Source: Tenacibaculum maritimum NCIMB 2154 (GTDB lineage: Bacteria > Bacteroidota > Bacteroidia > Flavobacteriales > Flavobacteriaceae). From it: a DNA stretch of 64,000 nucleotides. Each line of letters starts with the position of its first letter. Within the stretch, counting starts at the first letter, position 1. Position numbers and translations under genes: made by a program. The notes below the pieces were generated by a model. The model searched no databases. It worked only from the letters and a program-made list of their open reading frames with translations, and had not been told where the DNA came from. This document shows positions 1-6,836 of the stretch, piece after piece. Location of the stretch: NCBI RefSeq assembly GCF_900119795.1, contig NZ_LT634361.1, positions 1,674,001 to 1,738,000 on the forward strand, given 5' to 3'.

Positions 1-528
1 AAACTAAAAAAAATGTCAACCTTAATCAATTCTGCTGTTTTTCCAGGAAATCAAGGAGGGCCATTAGAGCACGTTATTGCAGCTAAAGCAATTGCTTTTG
101 GAGAGGCTTTAACCGATGAGTTTTTGGAATATCAGTTGCAAGTTAAAGAAAATGCAGCAGCAATGGCAAAGGCATTTGTAGCAAAAGGATATGATATTAT
201 TTCTGGTGGAACGGATAATCATATGATGCTAATTGATTTAAGAAATAAAAATATTTCAGGAAAAGATGCTGAAGCTGCTTTGGGTAAGGCTGCAATAACA
301 GTAAATAAAAACATGGTTCCTTTTGATGATAAATCGCCTTTTATAACTTCAGGTATCCGTGTAGGTACTGCCGCCGTAACAACGCGTGGTTTAAAAGAAG
401 AGGATATGGTAACTATTGTTGATTTGATAGATGAAGCTATTTTAAATGCTGAAAATGATGAAGTGTTGGAGGCTATTGGCGAAAAAGTTTATGAATTAAT
501 GCACCACAGAAGATTGTTTGTGATGTAA
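1..528 (+). CDS. glyA: Serine hydroxymethyltransferase, C-terminal part (5' end outside window)
   Basis: This is the C-terminal part of the PLP enzyme that interconverts serine and glycine and feeds one-carbon units into folate. The frame is open from base 1 through the first visible ATG at 13, so that ATG is internal and the gene begins upstream of the window. The stretch [20 protein letters not shown] is the conserved GlyA segment just after the PLP-lysine region, and DNHMMLIDL and [14 protein letters not shown] are C-terminal GlyA motifs. The active-site lysine lies outside the window. A strong bidirectional hairpin follows the stop and separates it from convergent rmuC. The family assignment is secure. 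Confidence 0.96.
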   Translation, partial: KLKKMSTLINSAVFPGNQGGPLEHVIAAKAIAFGEALTDEFLEYQLQVKENAAAMAKAFVAKGYDIISGGTDNHMMLIDLRNKNISGKDAEAALGKAAITVNKNMVPFDDKSPFITSGIRVGTAAVTTRGLKEEDMVTIVDLIDEAILNAENDEVLEAIGEKVYELMHHRRLFVM

Positions 529-561
529 ATTGATTATTTACTTTACAATGAATTTTATAAA

Positions 562-593
562 AAAGCCTCCAACATTTTTAAGTTGGAGGCTTT
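562..593. terminator. Bidirectional terminator between glyA and rmuC
   Basis: A 12-bp perfect stem (AAAGCCTCCAAC / GTTGGAGGCTTT) encloses an 8-nt loop, with an A-tract before and a T-tract after. It sits between two convergent genes, so it can serve both strands. Confidence 0.9.
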
Positions 594-595
594 TT

Positions 596-1918
596 TTATG
601 CTGTATGCTTTGCGCTGTCAATAATACTTTGAGGCAAAGCCTTTTTTGCTTTTGCTCCCATCTTTTTTAATTTTTCAACACTAGTTATTAAATTACCCCG
701 CCCGTTTACGAGTTTTCCCATTGCTAAATCATAATCAGCTTTAGAGGCATCAATTTTTTTACCTATTCCTATCAAATCTTTTAACAAACCTTCAAATTTA
801 TCATATAAGGCACCTGCTTGCCTTGCTATTTCCAAGGCATTTCGTTGCTGCTTTTCATTATTCCACATGGTATCAATTGTTCGTAAAGTAGCTAGTAGGG
901 TGGTAGGCGTAACAATCACTATATTTTTTTCAAAAGCTTTATTATAAAGCGCATTGTCAGCATTTAAGGCTACCGCAAAAGCTGGCTCAATAGGAATGAA
1001 GAGCAATACAAAATCAGGCGATGCTATTTTATAAATATCTTCATATCTTTTTTCACTTAATTGAGTAATGTGCTTTTTTAAAGAATGAAGGTGTTTTTTT
1101 AACAAAAAGTCTTTTTCAGCTACGTCATCACTATTTGAAAACTGCTCATATGCTGTTAAAGAAACTTTAGCGTCCACAATCATTTTTTTATTATTAGGCA
1201 AATGTATTACCACATCGGGTAATACTCTTTTCCCTTGCTCATTGGTAAAAGATTGTTGTACAAAGTACTCTCTGTCTTTTTCCAAGCCAGATTTTTCTAA
1301 CACACGTTCCAATACTAATTCCCCCCAATTTCCTTGAATTTTACTGTCACCTTTTAACGCTTTTGTTAAGTTTGTTGCTTCTTTACTCATTTGTAAATTA
1401 AGTTCTTTTAAACCTAGTATTTGTTGGCGTAAAGCAGCATGGTAATCAACACTTTCTTTATGAGTTTGTGCTACTTTGTTTTCAAAGCCCTTTATTTTTT
1501 CTTGAAGAGGCGTTAAAATATTTTGTATGTTTTCTTTATTTTGAGCCGTAAATTTACTTGATTTCTCTTCTAATATTTTATTAGCCAAGTTTTCAAATTC
1601 TTTGGTAAATTTAGTCTGCAAGTTTTCTATTTCTTGTTGATTATCTTTTAGTTTTAATTGCAAATTTTGCAAATTGCTCTCTTGAGTTGCGTTTATTTTT
1701 ATTAAGCTTTCTTTGTCTGCTTGGTTTGCTTTTAACTCAACTTGAAGGGCATTAATTGTTGACTCTGCGTTTTTTTGAATTTGATTTAACAAGATGTTTC
1801 GTTCTTGTAAGACTACTTTTTCTTGCTCAAATTTTAATTTGGCTAATAATCGTCCTGATATTAAACCAATTATACCTCCTGATATTGCTATTAATAAGTA
1901 AATAATCAATTCGTTCAT
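596..1918 (-). CDS. rmuC: DNA recombination protein RmuC
   Basis: RmuC-family protein, 440 aa, a usual length for the family. An N-terminal membrane segment (about residues 4-24) is followed by a long coiled coil (about 25-190) and then the RmuC domain, with GNWGELVLERVLEKSGL and the PDVVIHLPNNKKMIVDAKVS stretch that recalls a PD-(D/E)XK-like core. In E. coli RmuC limits recombination at inverted repeats; its biochemical role is not settled. It is convergent with glyA, shares its terminator, and is divergent from the acyltransferase at 1962 with only 43 bp between them. The ATG start puts the membrane anchor at the N-terminus, as expected. Confidence 0.92.
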   Translation of the reverse strand: MNELIIYLLIAISGGIIGLISGRLLAKLKFEQEKVVLQERNILLNQIQKNAESTINALQVELKANQADKESLIKINATQESNLQNLQLKLKDNQQEIENLQTKFTKEFENLANKILEEKSSKFTAQNKENIQNILTPLQEKIKGFENKVAQTHKESVDYHAALRQQILGLKELNLQMSKEATNLTKALKGDSKIQGNWGELVLERVLEKSGLEKDREYFVQQSFTNEQGKRVLPDVVIHLPNNKKMIVDAKVSLTAYEQFSNSDDVAEKDFLLKKHLHSLKKHITQLSEKRYEDIYKIASPDFVLLFIPIEPAFAVALNADNALYNKAFEKNIVIVTPTTLLATLRTIDTMWNNEKQQRNALEIARQAGALYDKFEGLLKDLIGIGKKIDASKADYDLAMGKLVNGRGNLITSVEKLKKMGAKAKKALPQSIIDSAKHTA

Positions 1919-1961
1919 TATATTAAATTAAGTGCTAAATTTATCATTTTAAAATCCGATA

Positions 1962-2504
1962 ATGACAAAGGCTTTTTCAAAATTTATATACACTAAAATT
2001 TTAGGTTGGAAATTTGTTGGTGAGTTTCCTAGCCACTTAAAAAAATATGTAATAATAGGAGCTCCGCATACGAGCTGGAAAGATTTTCCTATTGCGCTTC
2101 TTGCTAGGAATTCATGGGGTATAAAAATTAATTTTATAGCTAAAAAGGCTTTGTTTAAACCTCCTTTTGGTTTTATATTTAGATGGTTAGGAGGTGCTCC
2201 AGTTGATAGATCTAAAAGTACGAATAAGGTAGATGCTATTGTGGCTATGTTTAACAAGCAAGATGAGTTTCGCTTGGCTTTGTCACCTGAAGGAACTCGT
2301 AAAAAAGTGGCTCAATGGAAAACAGGATTTTACCATATAGCAAAAGGTGCTAAGGTACCTATTGTTATGTTTAGTTTTGATTTTGGTAAAAAGCAAGTTG
2401 CCTTATCGCCTCCGTTTTATACTACGGATAATATGGAAAAGGATTTTGAATGTTTTTATGATTTCTATAAAGATGTGAAAGGGGCTAACCCCGAATTATT
2501 TTAA
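1962..2504 (+). CDS. PlsC-like lysophospholipid acyltransferase
   Basis: Small (180 aa) acyltransferase of the PlsC/LPLAT superfamily, which moves an acyl chain onto a lysophospholipid or glycerol phosphate at the inner membrane. The catalytic HX4D motif is HTSWKD at residues 36-41, and the second motif EGTR is at 110-113, preceded by SP. The length matches the short flavobacterial LPLAT proteins rather than the roughly 240-aa PlsC. The acceptor substrate cannot be read from the sequence. It is divergent from rmuC. The region after the stop is AT-rich without an obvious terminator. Confidence 0.85.
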   Translation: MTKAFSKFIYTKILGWKFVGEFPSHLKKYVIIGAPHTSWKDFPIALLARNSWGIKINFIAKKALFKPPFGFIFRWLGGAPVDRSKSTNKVDAIVAMFNKQDEFRLALSPEGTRKKVAQWKTGFYHIAKGAKVPIVMFSFDFGKKQVALSPPFYTTDNMEKDFECFYDFYKDVKGANPELF

Positions 2505-2633
2505 TATAAACAGCGGTTTTATATTCCTAATTTGTACATTTTTTTGGTAAGAAAATATTATTTTTGGGGGAATATAAGAATAGATTAGCTATTTTTGGGA
2601 AATAATTATATAAAAAACATTTTAAATCAGCTA

Positions 2634-3095
2634 ATGGCAAAATCAGAACAAACATTTAATAAAAAGGAAAAAGAAAAAAAACGTTTAAAAAAAAGAGAGG
2701 AAAAGAGAAAGAAAATGGAAGCGCGTAAGGCAGAGGGGAAAGAAAATGGAAAGAAGGGTATTGAGTTTGCTTACGTAGATCATAATGGAAATTTAACAGA
2801 CACACCACCTGATCCTGCAAATAAGATCGAAATTGAGGCCGATAGTATTGCTGTAAGCATTCCGAAAGCTACTGAGAGAGAAAAAGAAAAGATTGATCCA
2901 GTTAGAACAGGAGTGGTATCCTTTTTTGATTCTTCTAAAGGATTTGGATTTATAATAGATGCAGTAAATAAAGAAAAGTATTTTACACACGTTAGTGGTT
3001 TGATAGATAGAATAGCTGAAAACGACAAGGTTTCCTTTGAGTTGGAAAAAGGATTGAAAGGAATGAATGCAGTTAAGGTTACTTTGCTAAAATAA
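2634..3095 (+). CDS. Cold-shock domain protein with basic N-terminal helix
   Basis: A 153-aa protein with a C-terminal cold-shock (OB-fold, single-stranded nucleic-acid-binding) domain at about residues 91-153. The RNP-1-like stretch KGFGFI is present. The first 45 residues are very rich in Lys, Arg and Glu (KKEKEKKRLKKREEKRKK) and probably form a charged helix. A TTG 13 codons upstream (2595) is in frame, but the ATG at 2634, giving MAKSEQTFNKKEKEK, is the conserved flavobacterial start and is preferred. A palindromic terminator follows. The likely role is RNA binding or chaperoning. Confidence 0.85.
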   Translation: MAKSEQTFNKKEKEKKRLKKREEKRKKMEARKAEGKENGKKGIEFAYVDHNGNLTDTPPDPANKIEIEADSIAVSIPKATEREKEKIDPVRTGVVSFFDSSKGFGFIIDAVNKEKYFTHVSGLIDRIAENDKVSFELEKGLKGMNAVKVTLLK

Positions 3096-3098
3096 TAT

Positions 3099-3127
3099 AG
3101 GGGATTTATATAAATCCCTCTTTTTTT
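3099..3127 (+). terminator. Terminator of the cold-shock gene
   Basis: The 18-bp perfect palindrome GGGATTTATATAAATCCC (3101-3118) is followed by TC and a run of T, just after the stop at 3095. Confidence 0.75.
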
Positions 3128-3250
3128 GCGCCTAAATTAACTCAATTACAGTCTGTAAGTATTCTTTTAAATACACGACCCAGCTTGTATGTTAAATATT
3201 AAAATCAACAGCCAAACAAATATTTAATTACATATACTACATTTTACTCA

Positions 3251-3808
3251 ATGAGACCACAAAAAGTAGAAGACCTACAAGTCTTAAAAGGCTTCATATC
3301 TGTTTTTAGAGCAAAAGGATATGAAGGAGCTAGTTTGAATGAATTAGCCGCTGCTTCTGGTTTAAAAAAGGCAAGTTTATATCATCGTTTTCCTGGAGGA
3401 AAAAAAGAGATGGCATTGGCCGTTTTAAATTATATAGAAGAATGGATTGAAAAAAATATCTACGGAGTATTGGTAGATAGTACAAAACCTGAAAAGGAAC
3501 GTATTGAAATGGTTGTTAAAAATATTAACGACTTGTATAGTGGAGGTGTAGAGAGTTGCATGTTTAGATCACTTTCTTTAGACTTAGGAATCGCTTTATT
3601 TGGTAAGGAAATTAAAAGAGGTACGGAACTTTGGATTAAAGGCTTTTTAATTTTTGGAATGGAAATAGGAATGCCTAAAGATAGCGCTGCTGAATTAGCT
3701 TCTCAAAGCTATATTGATATTCAAGGTAGTTTGGTACTCTCTAAATCAATAGGCACAACGGTACCTTTTTTAAAAGCGTTAAAAAAAATAGAAAAGGCTT
3801 ATTCTTAA
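3251..3808 (+). CDS. TetR/AcrR family transcriptional regulator
   Basis: A 185-aa regulator with a TetR-type HTH at about residues 8-55 (FRAKGYEGASLNELAAASGL, then KKASLYHRFPGGKKEM). The C-terminal helical part would bind an effector that cannot be predicted. No transporter or enzyme gene is adjacent in the same orientation, so its target is unknown. The start is the only sensible ATG, because the HTH begins within ten residues of it. It is followed by about 280 bp in which I see no gene. Confidence 0.9.
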   Translation: MRPQKVEDLQVLKGFISVFRAKGYEGASLNELAAASGLKKASLYHRFPGGKKEMALAVLNYIEEWIEKNIYGVLVDSTKPEKERIEMVVKNINDLYSGGVESCMFRSLSLDLGIALFGKEIKRGTELWIKGFLIFGMEIGMPKDSAAELASQSYIDIQGSLVLSKSIGTTVPFLKALKKIEKAYS

Positions 3809-4090
3809 CACATCTACAGTAATCTTTTCCCTTTATTAGTTTGCTTTTTTCTTCTTTTTCGGAAAAAAAATCAAGAAAAATCCTACGATATAACTTATGG
3901 TCTTTTGCTAGTAGATAACTGAAATTATCTTAGCGCTTTTTTAGGCAACTTACTATAGTTTCTTTTTTTAACGAAAAAAAAGTAAGGAGCAATCAGCGAT
4001 TAACTAAAATACGATGAGTGATATAATAGGATATTGTTCTTTTTGTGATTTCATTAGTTCCCAATAGGTTATTGAGAAACTTATTCTTTA

Positions 4091-4627
4091 TTAAATAGTA
4101 GCTTTCAAGCTTATTATAGCTGCTGTTAAATAACGTTCTTCATCTTTTAATAACTTTATTTTTAGTTGCTGTTGTGTTTCCTTAAAAAGCGAATGTTTTG
4201 CTAACCGTGCTTTTATATGGTTTTTACGTAAATCAATCCACTTTACATCCGTTGTACTCAACTCCGTATTATTAAGTAAACTAATACAAGCATTGATTCC
4301 TCGAAACCATTGTTCCCTTTGCTGCTGTAGTTGTGCTAGTTTTTTTTGATGTGCTATTAGCAATATTGCTACTGCTTCTTTTTGCTTCTTTAATTGTTGC
4401 AATGTTTCTTTTTTTTCTTCATTCATTACGGGTGTTATTTCTGATAGCATATTTATTGGAGTAGCTAGTTGTAAACTTTTATATAGGGTTAAAAGTTTGT
4501 TTATAGAAGGTAAATCAAACCCTCTACGACCGTTAATAGCCGATTCTAAAAAGCTTAGAGAACGTTGAATGTAAACCGCAATGATTCTGTTAGATACGTC
4601 ATAGTATTTTCTTATTTCTTTTATCAT
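4091..4627 (-). CDS. Hypothetical coiled-coil protein with an HTH-like N-terminus
   Basis: I do not recognise this 178-aa protein. Residues 15-52 (IIAVYIQRSLSFLESAINGRR and the following DLPSINKLLTLYKSL) are spaced like an XRE-type HTH with the common NGRR turn, so it may be a degenerate DNA-binding domain. The rest is helical and rich in Gln and Lys (KKLAQLQQQREQW), probably coiled coil. Upstream is AT-rich DNA and then the hairpin repeat array; downstream are 280 bp of empty sequence and the TetR gene. It is more likely real than a chance frame, because it is long, has a sound helical composition and no overlapping competitor. Confidence 0.55.
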   Translation of the reverse strand: MIKEIRKYYDVSNRIIAVYIQRSLSFLESAINGRRGFDLPSINKLLTLYKSLQLATPINMLSEITPVMNEEKKETLQQLKKQKEAVAILLIAHQKKLAQLQQQREQWFRGINACISLLNNTELSTTDVKWIDLRKNHIKARLAKHSLFKETQQQLKIKLLKDEERYLTAAIISLKATI

Positions 4628-4948
4628 TTTTCTGTATTTTTTTCAAATTTTGCAATAAAATAGTTTTCATTTTTTCTTATGCTTGCTGCAAATTTGTCTT
4701 ATTTCACCCTAATTTTAGCTTTTTTCATAATGTAGCTAAAAACTTAATTAGGATAAAAAATGTTAAATTTTCGCTTCCAAACAAAAAATTGAAATCACTT
4801 CATTTTATAAAATTTACTTAAACTTTTTCAAGTTGCTAAAAAAAATACTATTTCAAGTCTTTTTTTTTATTTTTTTCTTAGAATAATGCTGTTAAATCAT
4901 TTTGAAAGAGCATTTTTACTTCCATAAGTTTGTTTTCTCTTCATTTTT
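4628..4948. other. AT-rich intergenic stretch
   Basis: No coding signal is visible on either strand. It contains homopolymer runs of A and T and leads into the tandem repeat array. The promoter of the minus-strand gene at 4091-4627 should lie here, but no clear TAnnTTTG box was found. Confidence 0.5.
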
Positions 4949-5323
4949 GTACAGCATTTTTTTCTCTCGTAAAAACAGGGTACAAGATTTGACCTTCGTT
5001 TTTTGTACAGCGTTTTTTTCCCCTGTAAAAACAGGGTACAAGATTTAACCTTTGTTTTTTGTACAGCGTTTTTTTTCCCTTGTAAAAACACTGTACAGGA
5101 TTTAACCTTCGTTTTTTGTACAGCGTTTTTTTTCCTCGTAAAAGCACTGTACAAGATTTGACCTTCGTTTTTTGTACAGCGTTTTTTTCCCCTGTAAAAA
5201 CAGGGTACAAGATTTAACCTTTGTTTTTTGTACAGCGTTTTTTTTCCTCGTAAAAACAGGGTACAAGATTTAACCTTCGTTTTTTGTACAGCGTTTTTTT
5301 TCCTCGTAAAAACACTGTACAAG
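4949..5323. repeat. Seven-copy 56-57-bp tandem array of imperfect hairpins
   Basis: Copies begin at GTACAG at 4949, 5005, 5061, 5118, 5174, 5230 and 5286, a period of 56 bp (once 57). Each unit has GTACAGCGTTTTT, a short C/T-rich spacer, then AAAAACACTGTAC or AAAAACAGGGTAC, and a linker like AAGATTTAACCTTCGTTTT. Units ending in CTGTAC form a stem of about 13 bp with one mismatch. Both minus-strand readings across it are only the repeat cycling through frames (56 is not a multiple of 3). The array stops exactly where the IS3 element begins, in the middle of a unit. Confidence 0.92.
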
Positions 5324-5382
5324 TGGAATGTCTAGTTTTGTTGAGACGAATTAATAGAGTCCATAAATATTATATTTGAATT

Positions 5383-5664
5383 ATGGCAAAAAAGTATGAT
5401 AATGATTTTAAAGTAATGCTAGTAGAGCTTTTAAAATCAGGAAGAAAAGCAAAATCTCTTAGTGAAGAATACGGTGTTAATGACGGAGTCATAAGACGTT
5501 GGAAACGTGAGTATGAAGCTAAATCTGGAGATTTCTCTAAGAAACGTGAGTTATCGGTAGAAGCGCAAGAATTAAAAGCACTAAAGAAAGAACTTAGAGA
5601 GGTTAAGTTAGAACGCGATATATTAAAAAAGGCAGTGAGCATCTTCTCCAAGAGCGACAAATGA
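5383..5664 (+). CDS. IS3-family transposase OrfA
   Basis: A 93-aa OrfA with a transposase HTH at about residues 8-50 (KVMLVELLKSGRKAKSLSEE, then YGVNDGVIRRWKREYE). A C-terminal leucine-zipper-like helix follows (LKALKKELREVKLERDILKK). Its stop overlaps the orfB start as ATGA, and a slippery sequence at 5625-5631 allows fusion to OrfB. The protein is identical in the second copy at 20441-20722. Confidence 0.93.
   Translation: MAKKYDNDFKVMLVELLKSGRKAKSLSEEYGVNDGVIRRWKREYEAKSGDFSKKRELSVEAQELKALKKELREVKLERDILKKAVSIFSKSDK
5625..5631 (+). promoter_or_regulatory. Programmed -1 frameshift site A-AAA-AAG
   Basis: In the orfA frame the codons are TTA AAA AAG, giving the canonical heptamer A_AAA_AAG. 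The -1 frame is open from here through the orfB ATG at 5661, so slippage would make the OrfAB fusion transposase, as in other IS3-family elements. This agreement of frame and motif is read directly from the sequence. Confidence 0.82.
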
Positions 5665-6545
5665 GATATAAATTCATTTTAAAAAATGTAAGTGTATATC
5701 CTGTTGAGAAGATGTATAAATGTATGAAAGTTAGCAAAAATGCTTATTACTATTGGTTAAAACACAAGGATGTAATAAAAATACTACCCTCTAAGGTTTT
5801 ACTCAAAGAGAGAATTAAATTTCATTTCGAACAAAGTAGAGAAATTTACGGAAGCTATCGTATTCAAAAAATGTTGGAAAGAGAAGGTTTAGTTTATGCA
5901 CGTTCTTACATTGGGCTAATAATGAAAGAACTAGGACTAAAAAGTATTCTAAAAAGGAAATATGTAGCAACTACTAATTCCAATCATAATTTATCGATTA
6001 CTAAAAACGAATTAGATAGAAATTTTACAAGTTTAAAATTAGGAGAAAAATGGGTTTCTGATATTACTTATATACGTGTAAATGATCATTGGAATTATTT
6101 AACAACAATAATAGATTTAGCAGATAAAAGGGTAGTTGGATGGTCTTTAAGTAAAGATATGACCACTAAAAATACAATAATGAAGGCGTGGAATTTAGCA
6201 AGTAATAATAGAGCTATTACAAATAAGTTTATCTTTCATTCAGACAGAGGAGTGCAGTATGCTTCTAATAAAATAACTAACTTATTTTCTTTTAATAGAA
6301 AAATAACACAGAGTATGAGTAGAAAGGGAAACTGTTGGGATAATGCAGTAGCTGAATCCTTTTTTAAGACAATTAAGCACGAATGGTTATACCGTTTTAA
6401 ATATAGTTCTTACAAACAATTATTCAGCAGTATTGAAGATTACATAAATTGGTATAATAACGAAAGACTTCACTCTAGCCTAGGGTATATTTCCCCTTTA
6501 GAAATGGAAGTCAAAATAAGAATGGGGGTTAACAAAGCGGCTTGA
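5661..6545 (+). CDS. IS3-family transposase OrfB (DDE integrase core)
   Basis: A 294-aa rve-type catalytic subunit. The catalytic residues are visible: D in WVSDITYIRV, D in FHSDRGVQYAS, and E in NAVAESFFKTIKHEW, with the usual D-x35-E neighbourhood around NCWDN. The N-terminal HTH_21-type segment (FHFEQSREIYGSYRIQKML) is complete. It starts at an ATGA overlap with orfA. The copy at 18434-20444 differs at only a few residues and is interrupted. Confidence 0.94.
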   Translation: MRYKFILKNVSVYPVEKMYKCMKVSKNAYYYWLKHKDVIKILPSKVLLKERIKFHFEQSREIYGSYRIQKMLEREGLVYARSYIGLIMKELGLKSILKRKYVATTNSNHNLSITKNELDRNFTSLKLGEKWVSDITYIRVNDHWNYLTTIIDLADKRVVGWSLSKDMTTKNTIMKAWNLASNNRAITNKFIFHSDRGVQYASNKITNLFSFNRKITQSMSRKGNCWDNAVAESFFKTIKHEWLYRFKYSSYKQLFSSIEDYINWYNNERLHSSLGYISPLEMEVKIRMGVNKAA

Positions 6546-6577
6546 TCAAATTAGTCCCAAATTTATTAGGTAGTCCA

Positions 6578-6672
6578 GAACAATAAATAATCCTTGTAAA
6601 TTGATTGCAAAACTGAAAGATAAAAATGCAGAAAAAGAAGTTAATATTTTAACTGAATTGAATATAAATTAA
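6578..6672 (+). pseudogene. 3' scrap of a gene cut off at the IS3 right end
   Basis: Directly after the IS end, a frame reads NNPCKLIAKLKDKNAEKEVN and then ILTELNIN before TAA at 6670-6672. It has no start and its upstream part is missing. It looks like the C-terminal tail of a gene lost when the sequence beside the IS was deleted. The parent family is not recognisable. Confidence 0.4.
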
Positions 6673-6673
6673 A

Positions 6674-6811
6674 GTTGCTAACAATCGCTATAAGTACTTG
6701 CTACTTCTCGACTACTTATGAAAATCCTCGCGGATTTTCAATCCTAAGTTTTTTCTTAGAAAATTTATTCCTAAATTCACGCAAAAACTAATAGCCGAGA
6801 ACGTTAGCAAC
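6674..6811. repeat. attC-like palindromic element (138 bp)
   Basis: The outer arms GTTGCTAAC (6674-6682) and GTTAGCAAC (6803-6811) are inverted repeats. Inside them, CGCTAT pairs with ATAGCCG, with unequal spacers (AAT against AGAA). Further in, GAAAATCC/GGATTTTC (6720-6739) forms another hairpin. Outer arms ending in AAC...GTT, an inner arm pair, extra-helical bases and 138 bp in length are the layout of integron attC sites, though the 7-bp cores do not fit the strict RYYYAAC/GTTRRRY consensus. The start of the helicase gene lies about 25 bp after the right arm. Confidence 0.5.
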
Positions 6812-6836
6812 AAGCCACAGCAAACCCTAAATCCGA

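Larger units (their letters stand above)
5324..6577 (+). mobile_element. Intact IS3-family insertion sequence, copy 1 (1254 bp)
   Basis: The ends were set by comparing the two copies in this window. The left end is TGGAATGTCTAG and the right end, read inwards, is TGGACTACCTAA; about 16 of the 24 terminal bases match. It carries orfA and orfB in the classic IS3 layout, with a slippery heptamer. The flanking triplets are AAG on the left and GAA on the right, so no target duplication is present. The left flank is the repeat array and the right flank is the 3' scrap of another gene, so the DNA next to the insertion has been rearranged. Confidence 0.92.

Noticed and set aside
1949-2257. 102-codon minus-strand frame opposite the acyltransferase
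   Set aside because: The plus-strand gene has both catalytic motifs; the minus frame is its shadow.
4897-5322. Minus-strand frames of 141 and 89 codons across the repeat array
   Set aside because: They are the 56-bp unit read through three frames (three units make 168 bp); the peptides repeat the same phrases and have no independent coding signal.
4949-5323. CRISPR array
   Set aside because: Units follow one another without unique spacers, and no cas gene is in the window.
5370-5660. 96-codon frame antisense to IS3 orfA (also at 20445-20735)
   Set aside because: Antisense shadow; the sense strand has the HTH and the frameshift signal.
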